NCBI RefSeq assembly: GCF_900078385.1
Contig: NZ_FLQR01000001.1
Span: 682,001 to 746,000 of the forward strand
From: an uncultured Microbacterium sp.
GTDB lineage: Bacteria; Actinomycetota; Actinomycetes; Actinomycetales; Microbacteriaceae
Direction: 5' to 3'
Length of the DNA: 64,000 nt
Notes under the pieces: generated by a model
What the model saw: the letters and a program-made list of their open reading frames with translations, nothing else
Told to the model about the DNA's origin: nothing
Database searches by the model: none
Made by a program: the position numbers and the translations under genes
Shown here: in pieces, positions 1 through 10,286 of the stretch
Numbering within the stretch: the first letter of the stretch is position 1
Layout: each line of letters opens with the position of its first letter

Positions 1-440
1 GCGGTGTCATCGTGCACCACGACCCGGTCGTCAAGCACCGCGCGCCGCAGCAGAGCAGCTCTGCCCGCCGTCCGCGCCAGGCGCCCCCGGCTCCGGCCGG
101 CAGCAACGGCGGGACGCACGTCATCACGGAGGGCGCGAAGTCGGCGCTCGCCCAGATCGCGGCATCCACCATCCACACCTCCGCCGACGACGCGGGGGAG
201 CAGCAGCCCGTCGTCGAGGCTCCGGAGCCGGTGGAGCGCCCCAAGAAGTCGCGCAAGAAGAAGGTGGATGCCGCGCCGACGACGTCGCGGGCACCCAAGA
301 CCGAGAAGGACCTGCTCCTGGAGACGGTCCTGAGCGCGCTGCCCGAGCCGAAGGCTCCCGGGCAGGGTCGCGCCCGTCGCCGTGTCACGACGGCCGCGCT
401 CAGCGGCACGCCGGTGAGCGCCTCACCGTCCGAGGACTGA
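1..440 (+). CDS. rne: Ribonuclease E/G family protein, C-terminal tail (partial)
   Basis: Open at the left edge and read in the frame that begins at base 3; it stops with TGA at 438-440. About 145 residues are visible and all of them are low-complexity: basic stretches (a run of Lys/Arg around 240-265), acidic Ala/Pro/Glu segments and an Arg-rich tail. No catalytic S1 or RNase domain lies inside the window. The assignment rests on context: actinobacterial RNase E/G genes end in such a disordered tail and sit directly before rplU-rpmA, as here. RNase E/G is an endoribonuclease for rRNA processing and mRNA decay. The family is inferred, not proven. Confidence 0.6.
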   Translation, partial: GVIVHHDPVVKHRAPQQSSSARRPRQAPPAPAGSNGGTHVITEGAKSALAQIAASTIHTSADDAGEQQPVVEAPEPVERPKKSRKKKVDAAPTTSRAPKTEKDLLLETVLSALPEPKAPGQGRARRRVTTAALSGTPVSASPSED

Positions 441-467
441 TCGTCCGCGCGCCCGCGGCTCGGCGCG

Positions 468-740
468 TCAGAGCCCGCGGCGCTCGCGCGCGGTGACGCG
501 CAGCCCCGAGCCGATGAGCCGGCGCACCAGCTCGTGACCGCTCACGCGCTGGGCGCCGCCCGCGACGAGCCGCTCCAGCGCGTCCTCCGGGACGTCGTAG
601 TGGTCCAGGTCGAACGCCCGCGCGGGGATGCCGTGGGCGCGGGCGAACGCGTGCAGCTCGGCGAGATCGCTGTCGCTGACCAGGTGCGCCCACAGTCGCC
701 CGTGGGCGGGCCACAGCGCTTCGTCGACGAGGATGGCCAC
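468..740 (-). CDS. DUF4031 domain-containing small protein
   Basis: A 90-residue protein beginning GTG ([15 protein letters not shown]) with the pattern of the DUF4031 family: an N-terminal hydrophobic strand, Trp-x3-Gly-Arg-x-Trp-His/Ala-x-L, and a central Phe-A-x3-G-IPxRxFD-x-D-HYD segment. The biochemical role of the family is not known to me. It is soluble, without signal peptide or membrane segment. It is transcribed away from rplU, between rne and the rplU leader. A TAGGAT hexamer on the minus strand ends six bases before the GTG, which supports this start and a leaderless mRNA. Confidence 0.8.
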   Translation of the reverse strand: MAILVDEALWPAHGRLWAHLVSDSDLAELHAFARAHGIPARAFDLDHYDVPEDALERLVAGGAQRVSGHELVRRLIGSGLRVTARERRGL

Positions 741-746
741 GTCCCG

Positions 747-752
747 ATCCTA
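747..752 (-). promoter_or_regulatory. Leaderless -10 box of the DUF4031 gene
   Basis: Minus-strand TAGGAT, followed by six bases and then the GTG start at 740. The spacing puts the transcription start on the start codon. No clear -35 was assigned. Confidence 0.6.
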
Positions 753-789
753 GGCACAGCGGCGATTCCGACACGCCAGGCCCGTGCTT

Positions 790-818
790 TTGCCCTCCTG
801 CACCGCATCCGGTAAAGT
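790..818 (+). promoter_or_regulatory. Promoter of the rplU-rpmA transcript
   Basis: TTGCCC (790-795), a 17-base spacer, then TAAAGT (813-818). This is the best sigma70-type match near rplU. It predicts transcription starting around 824-826, exactly where the leader's closing stem begins. Confidence 0.65.
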
Positions 819-823
819 GGACC

Positions 824-943
824 CTTGGTGCGTCGCGTGTCGCTGGCCTATGGCGACCGAGAGCTTTGCTTCCGCACCAAGACTTCCCAGTCTCACAAAG
901 ACAAACGGAGCCGTGCGCTCCACAGAAGAAAAACAGGTGTGAA
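824..943 (+). promoter_or_regulatory. Structured 5' leader of rplU (candidate ribosomal-protein leader RNA)
   Basis: About 120 untranslated bases separate the predicted transcription start from rplU. CTTGGTGCG (824-832) is perfectly complementary to CGCACCAAG (873-881), giving a nine-pair closing stem. Inside it GTCGC (839-843) pairs with GCGAC (853-857). A further small hairpin (GGAG/CTCC) lies near 906-922, before the ribosome-binding region AGGTG (936-940). A closed domain placed at the very 5' end is typical of autoregulatory ribosomal-protein leaders; whether L21 or L27 binds it is inference. Confidence 0.5.
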
Positions 944-1252
944 GTGGTTTACGCAGTTGTGCGCGCCGGTGGCCGTCAGGAAAAGGTCGAGGTCGGCACC
1001 ATCGTCGTGCTGGACCGCCAGCAGGCGAAGGTCGGCGACAAGATCGAGCTGCCCGCCGTCCTCTTCGTCGACGGCGACGCCGTGACGACCGACGCCGACA
1101 AGCTCGCGAAGGTCGTCGTCACCGCCGAGGTCCTCGGCGAGGAGCGCGGCCCCAAGATCGTGATCCAGAAGTTCAAGAACAAGACCGGCTACAAGAAGCG
1201 CCAGGGCCACCGTCAGGACCTCACGCGCGTCAAGATCACCGGCATCAAGTAA
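944..1252 (+). CDS. rplU: 50S ribosomal protein L21
   Basis: A 102-residue protein of the usual L21 length starting GTG ([18 protein letters not shown]). It carries the conserved N-terminal [12 protein letters not shown] segment and the basic C-terminal [15 protein letters not shown] stretch that contacts 23S rRNA in the large subunit. The open frame continues 26 codons upstream, but those codons do not resemble L21 and lie in the structured leader, so the GTG at 944 is preferred; AGGTG eight bases upstream can serve as ribosome-binding site. rpmA follows after 20 bases, as in most bacteria. Confidence 0.97.
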   Translation: MVYAVVRAGGRQEKVEVGTIVVLDRQQAKVGDKIELPAVLFVDGDAVTTDADKLAKVVVTAEVLGEERGPKIVIQKFKNKTGYKKRQGHRQDLTRVKITGIK

Positions 1253-1272
1253 AGCCAGGGAGAGACGCAGAG

Positions 1273-3939
<2,667 letters not shown>

Positions 3940-3988
3940 CGCGGACCGCACGCCGCGGTCCCTCGGCCGGAGCCCGCACGCCGCTCGG

Positions 3989-3994
3989 TAGACT
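3989..3994 (+). promoter_or_regulatory. Leaderless -10 box of proA
   Basis: TAGACT, six bases, then the ATG of proA at 4001. This spacing predicts that transcription begins on the start codon. Confidence 0.6.
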
Positions 3995-4000
3995 GACCGG

Positions 4001-5260
4001 ATGACCGTCATCGCCGCCACCGCGCGGGAGCGCATGCTGCTGGCCAAGGACGCCTCGCGGCGCATCGGGCTCCTCACCGACCTGCAGAAGGCCGACGTGC
4101 TGCGCGCCATCGCGGACGGGATCGAGGCCGCCGCGCCCGAGATCCTGGCCGCCAACACGGAGGACATCGAGCGCGGTCGTGCGAACGGCCTCTCGACCGG
4201 CCTGCAGGATCGCCTGCGCCTCGACGAGGCGCGCGTCCACGCTCTGGCCGCCGCCGTCCGGGACGTCGCCGACCTGCCCGACCCAGTCGGTCGGGTGCTC
4301 GACGAGCGCACGATCGCCGGCGGCGTCCGCCTGCAGAAGGTGTCCGTCCCCTTCGGCGTCATCGGGTCGATCTACGAGGCACGCCCGAACGTCACGGTCG
4401 ACATCACCGCACTCGCGCTCCGCGCCGGCAACGCCGTCGTGCTGCGCGGCGGCAGCGCTGCCCAGTCCTCCAACGCCGCCCTCGTCGCCGTCATGCGCGG
4501 CGTCCTCGCCGCGCACGGCGTCGACCCGGAGGCCATCCAGACCGTCGACGACTTCGGCCGTGACGGAGCTCGCGAGCTCATGCGCGCGCGCGGCCTCGTC
4601 GACGTCCTCGTACCCCGCGGCAGTGCCGAGCTCATCCGCACCGTCGTCGCCGAGTCATCGGTCCCGGTGATCGAGACCGGGGCGGGCGTCGTGCACATCG
4701 TGCTGGACTCGTCGGCACCGCTGGACTGGGCGCGCGACATCGTCGTGAACGCGAAGGTCCAGCGACCCAGCGTCTGCAACGCCGTCGAGACCGTCCTCGT
4801 CCTCCGTGACGCCGCCGAGCGGCTCGTCCCGCCGGTCGTCGATGCGCTCCAGCGCGCAGGTGTCACGGTGCACGGCGACGCCGACGCGCAGCGCCTGGCG
4901 CCGGGCATCGTCCCCGCGACGGAGGACGACTGGGCGACCGAGCACATGAGCCTCGACCTGTCGCTCCGGGTCGTCGACGACCTCGACGAGGCGCTCGCGC
5001 ACATCCGGACGTACTCCACGCAGCACACCGAGTCCATCATCACGACCGACGACGCGCACGCGGAGCGCTTCCTCGCCGAGGTCGATGCGGCCGTCGTGAT
5101 GGCCAACGCCTCGACACGCTTCACCGACGGCGGCGAGTTCGGCTTCGGCGCCGAGGTCGGCATCTCGACGCAGAAGCTCCACGCGCGCGGACCCATGGGC
5201 CTGCCCGAGCTGACGAGCACGAAGTGGCTCGCCCGCGGGTCCGGGCAGATCCGGTCCTGA
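4001..5260 (+). CDS. proA: Glutamate-5-semialdehyde dehydrogenase (gamma-glutamyl phosphate reductase)
   Basis: A 419-residue NADPH-dependent reductase that converts glutamyl-5-phosphate to glutamate-5-semialdehyde. It is a member of the aldehyde dehydrogenase superfamily of normal length. Recognisable segments are VPFGVIGSIYEARPNVTVD, the nucleotide-binding VVLRGGS, the catalytic cysteine in QRPSVCNAVET near residue 259, and the C-terminal GLPELTS with KW following. It lies directly downstream of proB. No classical ribosome-binding site precedes the ATG, consistent with the leaderless promoter. Confidence 0.97.
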   Translation: MTVIAATARERMLLAKDASRRIGLLTDLQKADVLRAIADGIEAAAPEILAANTEDIERGRANGLSTGLQDRLRLDEARVHALAAAVRDVADLPDPVGRVLDERTIAGGVRLQKVSVPFGVIGSIYEARPNVTVDITALALRAGNAVVLRGGSAAQSSNAALVAVMRGVLAAHGVDPEAIQTVDDFGRDGARELMRARGLVDVLVPRGSAELIRTVVAESSVPVIETGAGVVHIVLDSSAPLDWARDIVVNAKVQRPSVCNAVETVLVLRDAAERLVPPVVDALQRAGVTVHGDADAQRLAPGIVPATEDDWATEHMSLDLSLRVVDDLDEALAHIRTYSTQHTESIITTDDAHAERFLAEVDAAVVMANASTRFTDGGEFGFGAEVGISTQKLHARGPMGLPELTSTKWLARGSGQIRS

Positions 5261-5265
5261 CCGCC

Positions 5266-5271
5266 TAAACT
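5266..5271 (+). promoter_or_regulatory. Probable -10 box before the small membrane protein / nadD operon
   Basis: TAAACT 36 bases before the ATG at 5307, leaving a short leader with a GGAG ribosome-binding site. It probably drives the 5307-7740 gene run. Confidence 0.4.
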
Positions 5272-5306
5272 GGGCCGAGCGCCACCCGAATCGAAACGGA
5301 GCACGA

Positions 5307-5528
5307 ATGACCCTCGCCACGATCGTCGCCCTCGCCGCAGAGGAGCACCACGGCAACGTCCAGGCGGAGACCGTGGTCTTCGGCATCATCGCGTTCGCCG
5401 TGTTCCTCCTCCTGGGCTTCGTCACGCTCTCCTACCGCAACGTGGCCAACCGTCACGCGCACAAGGCGGATGCCTACGCCCAGGCTCACGGCGCCGAACT
5501 CACCCAGGCGGGACACGGCCACCACTAG
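5307..5528 (+). CDS. Small single-pass membrane protein, function unknown
   Basis: A 73-residue protein with one confident membrane helix (about residues 24-42, VVFGIIAFAVFLLLGFVTL). A short N-terminal region contains EEHHGN, and a His-rich soluble tail ends HGHH. The histidine clusters on both sides of the helix could bind metal, but nothing establishes this. I know of no function for the family. It is the first gene of the nadD / acidic protein / rsfS run and ends ten bases before nadD. Confidence 0.75.
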   Translation: MTLATIVALAAEEHHGNVQAETVVFGIIAFAVFLLLGFVTLSYRNVANRHAHKADAYAQAHGAELTQAGHGHH

Positions 5529-5537
5529 GCCGCGCGG

Positions 5538-6134
5538 ATGGCAGCAACGCGCGCCCCGCGCATCGGTGTGATGGGCGGAACGTTCGACCCGATCCACCAC
5601 GGGCACTTGGTGGCGGCCAGCGAGGTCGCCCAGTCCTTCGACCTCGACGAAGTGATCTTCGTGCCGACCGGCATCCCGTACCAGAAGGAGCAGGTCTCGC
5701 CGAGCGAGCACCGCTACTTGATGACGGTGATCGCGACGGCATCCAACCCGCAGTTCACGGTCAGCCGCGTGGACATCGACCGCAACGGGCCCACGTACAC
5801 GATCGACACGCTCCGCGACCTGCACGCGCAGCGGCCGGACTCCGAGCTGTTCTTCATCACCGGCGCGGACGCCATCGCGCAGATTCTCAGTTGGAGGGAC
5901 CATGATGAACTGTGGGACCTCGCTCATTTCGTCGCCGTCTCCCGACCGGGCCACGTCCTGAGCACCGCAGGACTGCCCACTGACGATGTGAGCATGCTCG
6001 AGATCCCCGCCCTGTCGATCTCGTCGACGGACTGCCGGGCCCGCGTAGGTCGCGGACACCCGGTGTGGTACCTCGTCCCCGACGGCGTCGTCCAATACAT
6101 TGCGAAGCACCACCTTTACCGGAGCGAGGCATGA
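5538..6134 (+). CDS. nadD: Nicotinate-nucleotide adenylyltransferase
   Basis: A 198-residue NadD that joins nicotinate mononucleotide to AMP in NAD synthesis. The nucleotidyltransferase signature is intact: [15 protein letters not shown] at about residues 10-24 with the (H/T)xGH motif. [11 protein letters not shown] and the C-terminal [10 protein letters not shown] segment, which matches the family's ISSTxIR region, also fit. The neighbours in the same order (small membrane protein, acidic membrane protein, rsfS) are common in Microbacteriaceae. Its stop overlaps the next start (ATGA). Confidence 0.95.
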   Translation: MAATRAPRIGVMGGTFDPIHHGHLVAASEVAQSFDLDEVIFVPTGIPYQKEQVSPSEHRYLMTVIATASNPQFTVSRVDIDRNGPTYTIDTLRDLHAQRPDSELFFITGADAIAQILSWRDHDELWDLAHFVAVSRPGHVLSTAGLPTDDVSMLEIPALSISSTDCRARVGRGHPVWYLVPDGVVQYIAKHHLYRSEA

Positions 6135-7363
6135 GCACACCCGACCAGCCGGAGACTCCTCAGCTGACCCGTCGCCAGCTGCGCGAAATACGCAACACCG
6201 CCGCGACACCCATCATCACGCCCGACATGCAGGGTCCCGCGACGGGGGAGACCCCCGTGACGGATGTCGACGTCGAGACGCCCGATCCGGCACCGGCGCC
6301 GGCACCGGTCGCGCCCCTGCCGCGTGCCGCCGTGCCGGTGGACATCCCCGAGGCGCCGATCGCCGACTCGGCCGTCGACCTCGGCGGACACGCACTGACC
6401 CGCCGCGCCGTCCGCCAGCAGGAGCGGCTCCGCACGGCGGCGATCGCCATCCAGCCCGGCGCACCGGCGGACGAGGAGAGCCCGGCGGAGGACTCCGTCG
6501 AGGAGCTCGTCGCCGAGCGCGATGCGGGCCCCGAGGAAGCCGGCTCGACCGGCCCCATCACCGCGGTGATCGAGGCCGAGCCGGTGGCGGACGAGGAAGA
6601 CGAGCCCGCCCCCGCCGAAGAGCCGCTCGCAGAGGCGTCCTCCGAGGAGTGGGCGGAGCCCGCCACGGAGCGCGAGGCGACCGAGCAGCCGGCACCGGAC
6701 GAGGATGCGTCTGCCGAGGAGCACCCGTCGGACGAGTGGGCCGAGGAGCCGCCGTCGGACGAGTGGGCCGAGCCCGCACCGTCCGAGGACCCGCAGGTCG
6801 CACCCGCCGAGGACCTCGACGCCGCCGCCTCGGAAGAGAGCGCACCCGCGCCGGCCGCCCCCGGAGCGGCGTTCGGCCTCGGCCGGACGAATCCGGACGC
6901 CGAGGTCGACATCGAGATCTCCCTGCCCGCATCCTTCGACCAGATGCTGCCGCGTAGCGGGAACGGCGGCGCGTCGCTCTCGACCGCGAACGCGCTCATC
7001 CTCTCGCAGACGCCCGAGACGGGGTCCCTCGTCTCTCCCGTCGCCGCGACCGGCGAAGTGCTCATCACCGGCACGTTCGCCCTCCCGGACACCTACGGTT
7101 CGACCGGCCGTGTCCCCGGCTCCGCCGAGGGCAAGGACGTCGACGCCGTCCTGCTCGACGGCGAGCTCCCCTCCGCCTCGTCTCCGACGCCGATCGCCGC
7201 CAGCGCGGCGGTCAGCACCATCAAGAGCGCTGAGGACATCATCCGTCCCCCGGCGCCGGAGAAGGGCAGCAAATTGATGATGGCGCTGGCCATCACGGCG
7301 GGCGTTCTCGCGCTCGCCCTGGCGGGGGTCCTCATCCTCGCCTTCGTGACAGGAGTGTTCTGA
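6131..7363 (+). CDS. Acidic, Pro/Ala/Glu-rich tail-anchored membrane protein
   Basis: A 410-residue protein of unknown function. Residues 8-30 hold a basic [12 protein letters not shown] segment, and a related [14 protein letters not shown] recurs near 94-110. The middle, about 115-260, is strongly acidic and low in complexity; a short internal repeat (SDEWAE, seen twice around 200-215) stands out. The last 28 residues form a single membrane helix ending at the C-terminus, so the acidic body probably faces the cytoplasm. The start overlaps the nadD stop (ATGA) and its own stop overlaps rsfS (TGATG), so it is translationally coupled to both. No catalytic motif is visible. Confidence 0.8.
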   Translation: MSTPDQPETPQLTRRQLREIRNTAATPIITPDMQGPATGETPVTDVDVETPDPAPAPAPVAPLPRAAVPVDIPEAPIADSAVDLGGHALTRRAVRQQERLRTAAIAIQPGAPADEESPAEDSVEELVAERDAGPEEAGSTGPITAVIEAEPVADEEDEPAPAEEPLAEASSEEWAEPATEREATEQPAPDEDASAEEHPSDEWAEEPPSDEWAEPAPSEDPQVAPAEDLDAAASEESAPAPAAPGAAFGLGRTNPDAEVDIEISLPASFDQMLPRSGNGGASLSTANALILSQTPETGSLVSPVAATGEVLITGTFALPDTYGSTGRVPGSAEGKDVDAVLLDGELPSASSPTPIAASAAVSTIKSAEDIIRPPAPEKGSKLMMALAITAGVLALALAGVLILAFVTGVF

Positions 7364-7740
7364 TGGCAGCAAGCGAACAATCGCACCGGATGGTGCAGAT
7401 CGCGGCAGCCGCCGCGGATTCCAAGGGTGGGGAGGACTTCGTCGCGTTCGACGTGTCGCAGCCCCTCCCGCTCGTCGACGCGTTCCTGCTGGTCACCGGC
7501 CGCAGCGAGCGCAACGTCGCGGCGATCGCCGACGAGATCGAGGACCAGCTCCTGCAGGCCGGCTTCAAGCGCCTGCGGCGCGAGGGCCGACAGGAGTCCC
7601 GCTGGGTCCTGCTCGACTTCGGGGACCTGGTGGTGCACATCTTCCACGAGGAGGAGCGCGTGTACTACGGCCTCGAGCGGCTGTGGAAGGACTGCCCCGT
7701 GATCACGGTGGATGTTCCGACCCACACCCCCGCCCCGTAG
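7363..7740 (+). CDS. rsfS: Ribosomal silencing factor RsfS
   Basis: A 125-residue RsfS (DUF143/Iojap). It binds L14 on the 50S subunit and blocks subunit joining when nutrients are short. The family core is present: AADSKGGEDFVAFDVSQ, FLLVTGRSERNVAAIADEIED, then RREGRQESRWVLLDFGDLVVHIFHEEERVYYGLERLW. Length is normal. The ATG shares a base with the upstream stop (TGATG). nadD and rsfS are neighbours in many bacteria. tRNA-Ala follows. Confidence 0.95.
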   Translation: MAASEQSHRMVQIAAAAADSKGGEDFVAFDVSQPLPLVDAFLLVTGRSERNVAAIADEIEDQLLQAGFKRLRREGRQESRWVLLDFGDLVVHIFHEEERVYYGLERLWKDCPVITVDVPTHTPAP

Positions 7741-7749
7741 GTGTCGTGG

Positions 7750-7779
7750 TTCGCGGCACCCCTCAGCGTGTAGTAATCT
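7750..7779 (+). promoter_or_regulatory. Probable promoter of tRNA-Ala
   Basis: TTCGCG (7750-7755), an 18-base spacer and TAATCT (7774-7779), ending 27 bases before the mature tRNA 5' end. The -35 is weak. Confidence 0.4.
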
Positions 7780-7806
7780 AGTGGGGTTGCCGCGAGCGGC
7801 GACGGA

Positions 7807-7879
7807 GGGCCTGTGGCGCAGCTGGTAGCGCACCTGCATGGCATGCAGGGGGTCAGGGGTTCGAGTCCCCTCAGGTCCA
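7807..7879 (+). tRNA. tRNA-Ala (anticodon GGC)
   Basis: A 73-nt cloverleaf. The acceptor GGGCCTG (7807-7813) pairs with CAGGTCC (7872-7878) with one G-U pair, and the discriminator base is A. The anticodon stem is CCTGC/GCAGG around loop ATGGCAT, giving anticodon GGC for alanine. The T-arm holds GGTTCGAGTCC. CCA is not encoded (CGA follows), so it must be added enzymatically. Confidence 0.95.
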
Positions 7880-7881
7880 CG

Positions 7882-7913
7882 AAATCCCCGGTTCATCCGG
7901 GGATTTTGTGTTT
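7882..7913 (+). terminator. Intrinsic terminator after tRNA-Ala
   Basis: A ten-pair stem AAATCCCCGG / CCGGGGATTT with loop TTCAT, followed by TGTGTTT. It ends the tRNA transcript. Confidence 0.8.
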
Positions 7914-7929
7914 CCCGGCGGCGCCGAAG

Positions 7930-7935
7930 TAGGGT
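7930..7935 (+). promoter_or_regulatory. Leaderless -10 box of the 66-residue membrane protein
   Basis: TAGGGT, six bases, then GTG at 7942. Confidence 0.5.
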
Positions 7936-7941
7936 GAGCGC

Positions 7942-8142
7942 GTGAAGCGGATGTGGCCGTGGCTCGTTCCCGGCGTGATCCTGATCGCCGTCGGCGCGGT
8001 GTGGACCCTGCAGGGCCTGGACGTGCTGCGCGGCTCCGTCATGAGCGGGTCGTCCCTATGGGCCACGATCGGCCCGATCGTCCTGCTCGCCGGACTCGCG
8101 CTCGTCGCGGTCGGGATCCTGCGCCGCCGGCGTCGGACCTGA
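7942..8142 (+). CDS. Small two-helix membrane protein
   Basis: A 66-residue protein, MKRMWPWLVPGVILIAVGAVWTLQGL and onward. It has two membrane helices (about 6-26 and 40-60) joined by a short Gly/Ser loop, and a C-terminal Arg cluster. Small proteins of this shape occur widely in actinobacteria without known function. The GTG start is supported by a TAGGGT hexamer six bases upstream. It lies between the tRNA-Ala terminator and the DevR-like box at 8156, and has no other obvious partner. Confidence 0.75.
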   Translation: MKRMWPWLVPGVILIAVGAVWTLQGLDVLRGSVMSGSSLWATIGPIVLLAGLALVAVGILRRRRRT

Positions 8143-8155
8143 CCGGCAGACCGGC

Positions 8156-8169
8156 GGGACGTTCGACCC
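8156..8169. promoter_or_regulatory. DevR/DosR-like box before the 8204-8849 membrane-protein pair
   Basis: GGGACGTTCGACCC agrees at 11 of 14 positions with the core of the mycobacterial DevR box (GGGACTWWAGTCCC). It differs at one position from the site at 13680 read on the minus strand. It is centred about 41 bases before the ATG at 8204, in a 61-base intergenic gap. Function is inferred from the match and from the DevR-type regulator encoded at 10309-10950. Confidence 0.5.
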
Positions 8170-8203
8170 CCGGATCGGGGCGCGGCCGGGCCACCCTGGG
8201 GGC

Positions 8204-8422
8204 ATGAACACCACGGACGTCGGCGACGGCCGCCGCAGCGTGCGCGTCGTGGAGAAGGCGGGCCCGTGGGGCTTCTTCTTCCTGCTCGCCTACATCGGCG
8301 CCGCCATCTACTTCATCTCGGAGTCCAGCGGCAGCTTCTGGGGCGTCGTGCTCGGCCTCCTCCAGGCGGCGGTATGGCCCGTCTACGTCGTCTACCTCGG
8401 GCTGGCGGGCCTCGGTGCGTGA
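8204..8422 (+). CDS. Small membrane protein, candidate DevR-regulated
   Basis: A 72-residue protein with a short charged N-terminus (RRSVRVVEKAGPWG) and two hydrophobic helices (about 24-41 and 46-66). No family function is known to me. It has a GGGGG ribosome-binding stretch before the ATG and overlaps the next gene by eight bases, so the two are probably one operon. The DevR-like box at 8156 lies just upstream, which suggests induction together with the adjacent stress block. Confidence 0.7.
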   Translation: MNTTDVGDGRRSVRVVEKAGPWGFFFLLAYIGAAIYFISESSGSFWGVVLGLLQAAVWPVYVVYLGLAGLGA

Positions 8423-8849
8423 TTTCGACCGGCCGTGGATGCGCGTGACGCTGCTCGTGGTGACCGCCTTCACCGCGCTCACGGCCGCGGCCGGCGGCGG
8501 CGCGCTGATGTGGGGCAGCCTGTCCGGCGGGTCGTCGCCGATCATCCCGCCGGGGGAGTACCTCCAGGGAAGCCCCTTCACGGGCTACCTCGTCCCGGGG
8601 ATCCTGCTGCTCGTCGGCATCGCCGGGACGCACGCCGTCGCCTTCCTCGCCTGTCTGCGGCGCCGGCGCTGGGCGCCGCTGGCGGTCGTGGTCGCCGGCT
8701 ACGCCTGTCTCGTCTGGATCTTCGTCCAGATGGTCTTCATCCCCTTCAGCGCCCTCCAGGCCCTGTACTTCGGCATCGGCTGCCTCGAACTCGGGCTCAC
8801 ACTGCTCGCGCTCCGGGTGTGGCCGTCCGCGCCGCCGGCGTCGCGCTAG
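8415..8849 (+). CDS. Four-helix membrane protein, function unknown
   Basis: A 144-residue protein starting GTG inside the end of the preceding gene. Four hydrophobic segments are visible at about residues 10-32, 57-80, 86-106 and 110-133. There is no signal for transport, binding or catalysis. A periplasmic loop after helix 1 contains GSLSGGSSPIIPPGEYL. It is probably co-expressed with the 72-residue membrane protein. Its TAG stop overlaps the stop of the flavodoxin gene on the other strand, so the two converge with no intergenic space. Confidence 0.7.
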   Translation: MRDFDRPWMRVTLLVVTAFTALTAAAGGGALMWGSLSGGSSPIIPPGEYLQGSPFTGYLVPGILLLVGIAGTHAVAFLACLRRRRWAPLAVVVAGYACLVWIFVQMVFIPFSALQALYFGIGCLELGLTLLALRVWPSAPPASR

Positions 8850-9409
8850 GTCCGGGTCGCGTCGCTCTCGAGCAGGCGCGCGCCGAGAAGGCGTCCCCAC
8901 TGCTCGGCCTCGTCGAGCTGGCCGGGCAGCAGGGCGCTGTCCTTGTCGACGAGGAAGCTGCGGTAGTCCGCGAGCGGAACCGCCCCGCGCTTGCGCAGCC
9001 GCTTGTCGATCCCGGCGGCGGCTGAGCCGGTGAAGAGCCGCGGCATGTCGGCGCGCGTGTCGAATGCCGCGAAGCCGCGCACCGGGATCGGCGCCGTGGG
9101 GAGCCACTCCCGCACGCCGTCGCCGTCGAAGTCCGGCTCGAGACGGAGGTGCGAGGCCGGCTTCTCGACCCAGTTCGCCGCGTCCGCCCGCGTCTGCGGG
9201 CGGCTCAGTGCGTGGGCGTGGGTCGGCGCTCCGACGATCAACAGATCCGCGGGATCCAGCGCGGCGGCCTCGTGCACCGCGAGGAGATCGACGTGCGCTG
9301 CGGAGCGGATGCCGGCGGCGATGGCTTCCGCGACGCGCCGCGTCGCGCCGAACATGGACTCGTAGACGATGGTCGCCGTCACGTGGGTGGAAGGCTCGTT
9401 CGTGGTCAT
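8846..9409 (-). CDS. Flavodoxin-like protein
   Basis: A 187-residue flavodoxin-fold protein. The FMN phosphate-binding loop appears near the N-terminus as IVYESMFGATRRVAEAIA (about residues 14-31), matching the T/S-x-T-G-x-T region in a variant form. LLIVGAPTHAHALSRP supplies the second flavin loop. It probably carries electrons or acts as a flavin-dependent reductase in stress. ATG 9409 is preferred over an in-frame start 16 codons upstream because GGAGGG precedes it at ribosome-binding distance. It is the last gene of a six-gene minus-strand run, with a DevR-like box 35-48 bases upstream. Confidence 0.85.
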   Translation of the reverse strand: MTTNEPSTHVTATIVYESMFGATRRVAEAIAAGIRSAAHVDLLAVHEAAALDPADLLIVGAPTHAHALSRPQTRADAANWVEKPASHLRLEPDFDGDGVREWLPTAPIPVRGFAAFDTRADMPRLFTGSAAAGIDKRLRKRGAVPLADYRSFLVDKDSALLPGQLDEAEQWGRLLGARLLESDATRT

Positions 9410-9443
9410 GCCATCACCCTCCACCGGACGGCGGTCCCCCGGG

Positions 9444-9457
9444 GGGACTATGGTCAC
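9444..9457. promoter_or_regulatory. DevR/DosR-like box before the flavodoxin gene
   Basis: GGGACTATGGTCAC matches 12 of 14 positions of the DevR core GGGACTWWAGTCCC, the best of the four sites in this block. It lies in the 67-base gap between the flavodoxin start and the stop of the dehydrogenase gene. Confidence 0.55.
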
Positions 9458-9476
9458 GCGGGCTCAGGACCCGGCG

Positions 9477-10229
9477 TCAGATCGCGGCCCAGCCGCCGTC
9501 GACACGCAGAATGGAACCCGACACGTTCGACGCGTCGTCGGACAGGAGCCAGGCGATGGCAGCGGCCAGCTCCTCGGGCTGCGCCACGGGCGGGATGTTC
9601 GTCTGGAAGAGGGGTCCGAGTCGCTGCGCGCTCCACTCCGACCGGAAGGGCGCCTCGATGCTCGTCGCGACCGGGCCCGGCGCGACGGCGTTGCAGCGCA
9701 CCCCCTTCGGCGTGTAGAAGAACGCCGTGCTCAGCGTGAACCCGTTCACCGCGTGCTTGGAGACCGTGTAGGGCGTACCGGCCGCCGACCCGCGGAGGCC
9801 CGCCTCCGAGCCGACGTTGACGATGCTCCCGTGGCCCTGCGCGAGCATGAGCGGCAGCACCGCACGCGTGAGCGTCATCATGGCCGTGAGGTTCACCGCC
9901 AGGACGCGGTCCCAGGTCTCGTCGAGGATCTCGGCGGTCGGCTCGAACCCGTCCATGATGCCGGCGACATTGGCGAGGCCGTCGATGCGGTCACCGGCTG
10001 CCGCGAGCACCCGCGCGATCGTGTCCGGTTCGGTCACATCACCGGTGACGGTGAGGATGTCGCCGCTCACCTCGCTCGTCAGCTTCTCCAGTCGCTCGGG
10101 CAGGACGTCGGTCGCGACGACCCTGCCGCCCTCGGCGGCGATCCTCTCGACGGTCGCGCGTCCGATGCCGGCGCCGCCGCCGGTGACGATGACGGTGGTC
10201 CCTGCGAAGCGGTTCGGATAGACGCTCAT
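9477..10229 (-). CDS. Short-chain dehydrogenase/reductase
   Basis: A 250-residue classical SDR. The Rossmann loop is VTGGGAGIGRA at about residues 13-23. NVAG replaces the usual NNAG. The catalytic Ser lies in SIVNVGS, and Tyr/Lys lie in YTVSK. The C-terminal SGSILRVDGGWA is the standard SDR end. An Asp (ATDVLPERLEKL) after the second strand suggests NAD preference. The substrate cannot be read. ATG 10229 is chosen over an upstream in-frame ATG because it gives the normal length and has GGAT-rich leader sequence. It follows the DevR-type regulator and has its own DevR-like box. Confidence 0.9.
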   Translation of the reverse strand: MSVYPNRFAGTTVIVTGGGAGIGRATVERIAAEGGRVVATDVLPERLEKLTSEVSGDILTVTGDVTEPDTIARVLAAAGDRIDGLANVAGIMDGFEPTAEILDETWDRVLAVNLTAMMTLTRAVLPLMLAQGHGSIVNVGSEAGLRGSAAGTPYTVSKHAVNGFTLSTAFFYTPKGVRCNAVAPGPVATSIEAPFRSEWSAQRLGPLFQTNIPPVAQPEELAAAIAWLLSDDASNVSGSILRVDGGWAAI

Positions 10230-10286
10230 GACGGATCCTCTCGGGTGGGGTCGATGCCAGTCCACCGGGCGGACGCGGGAGAACCC

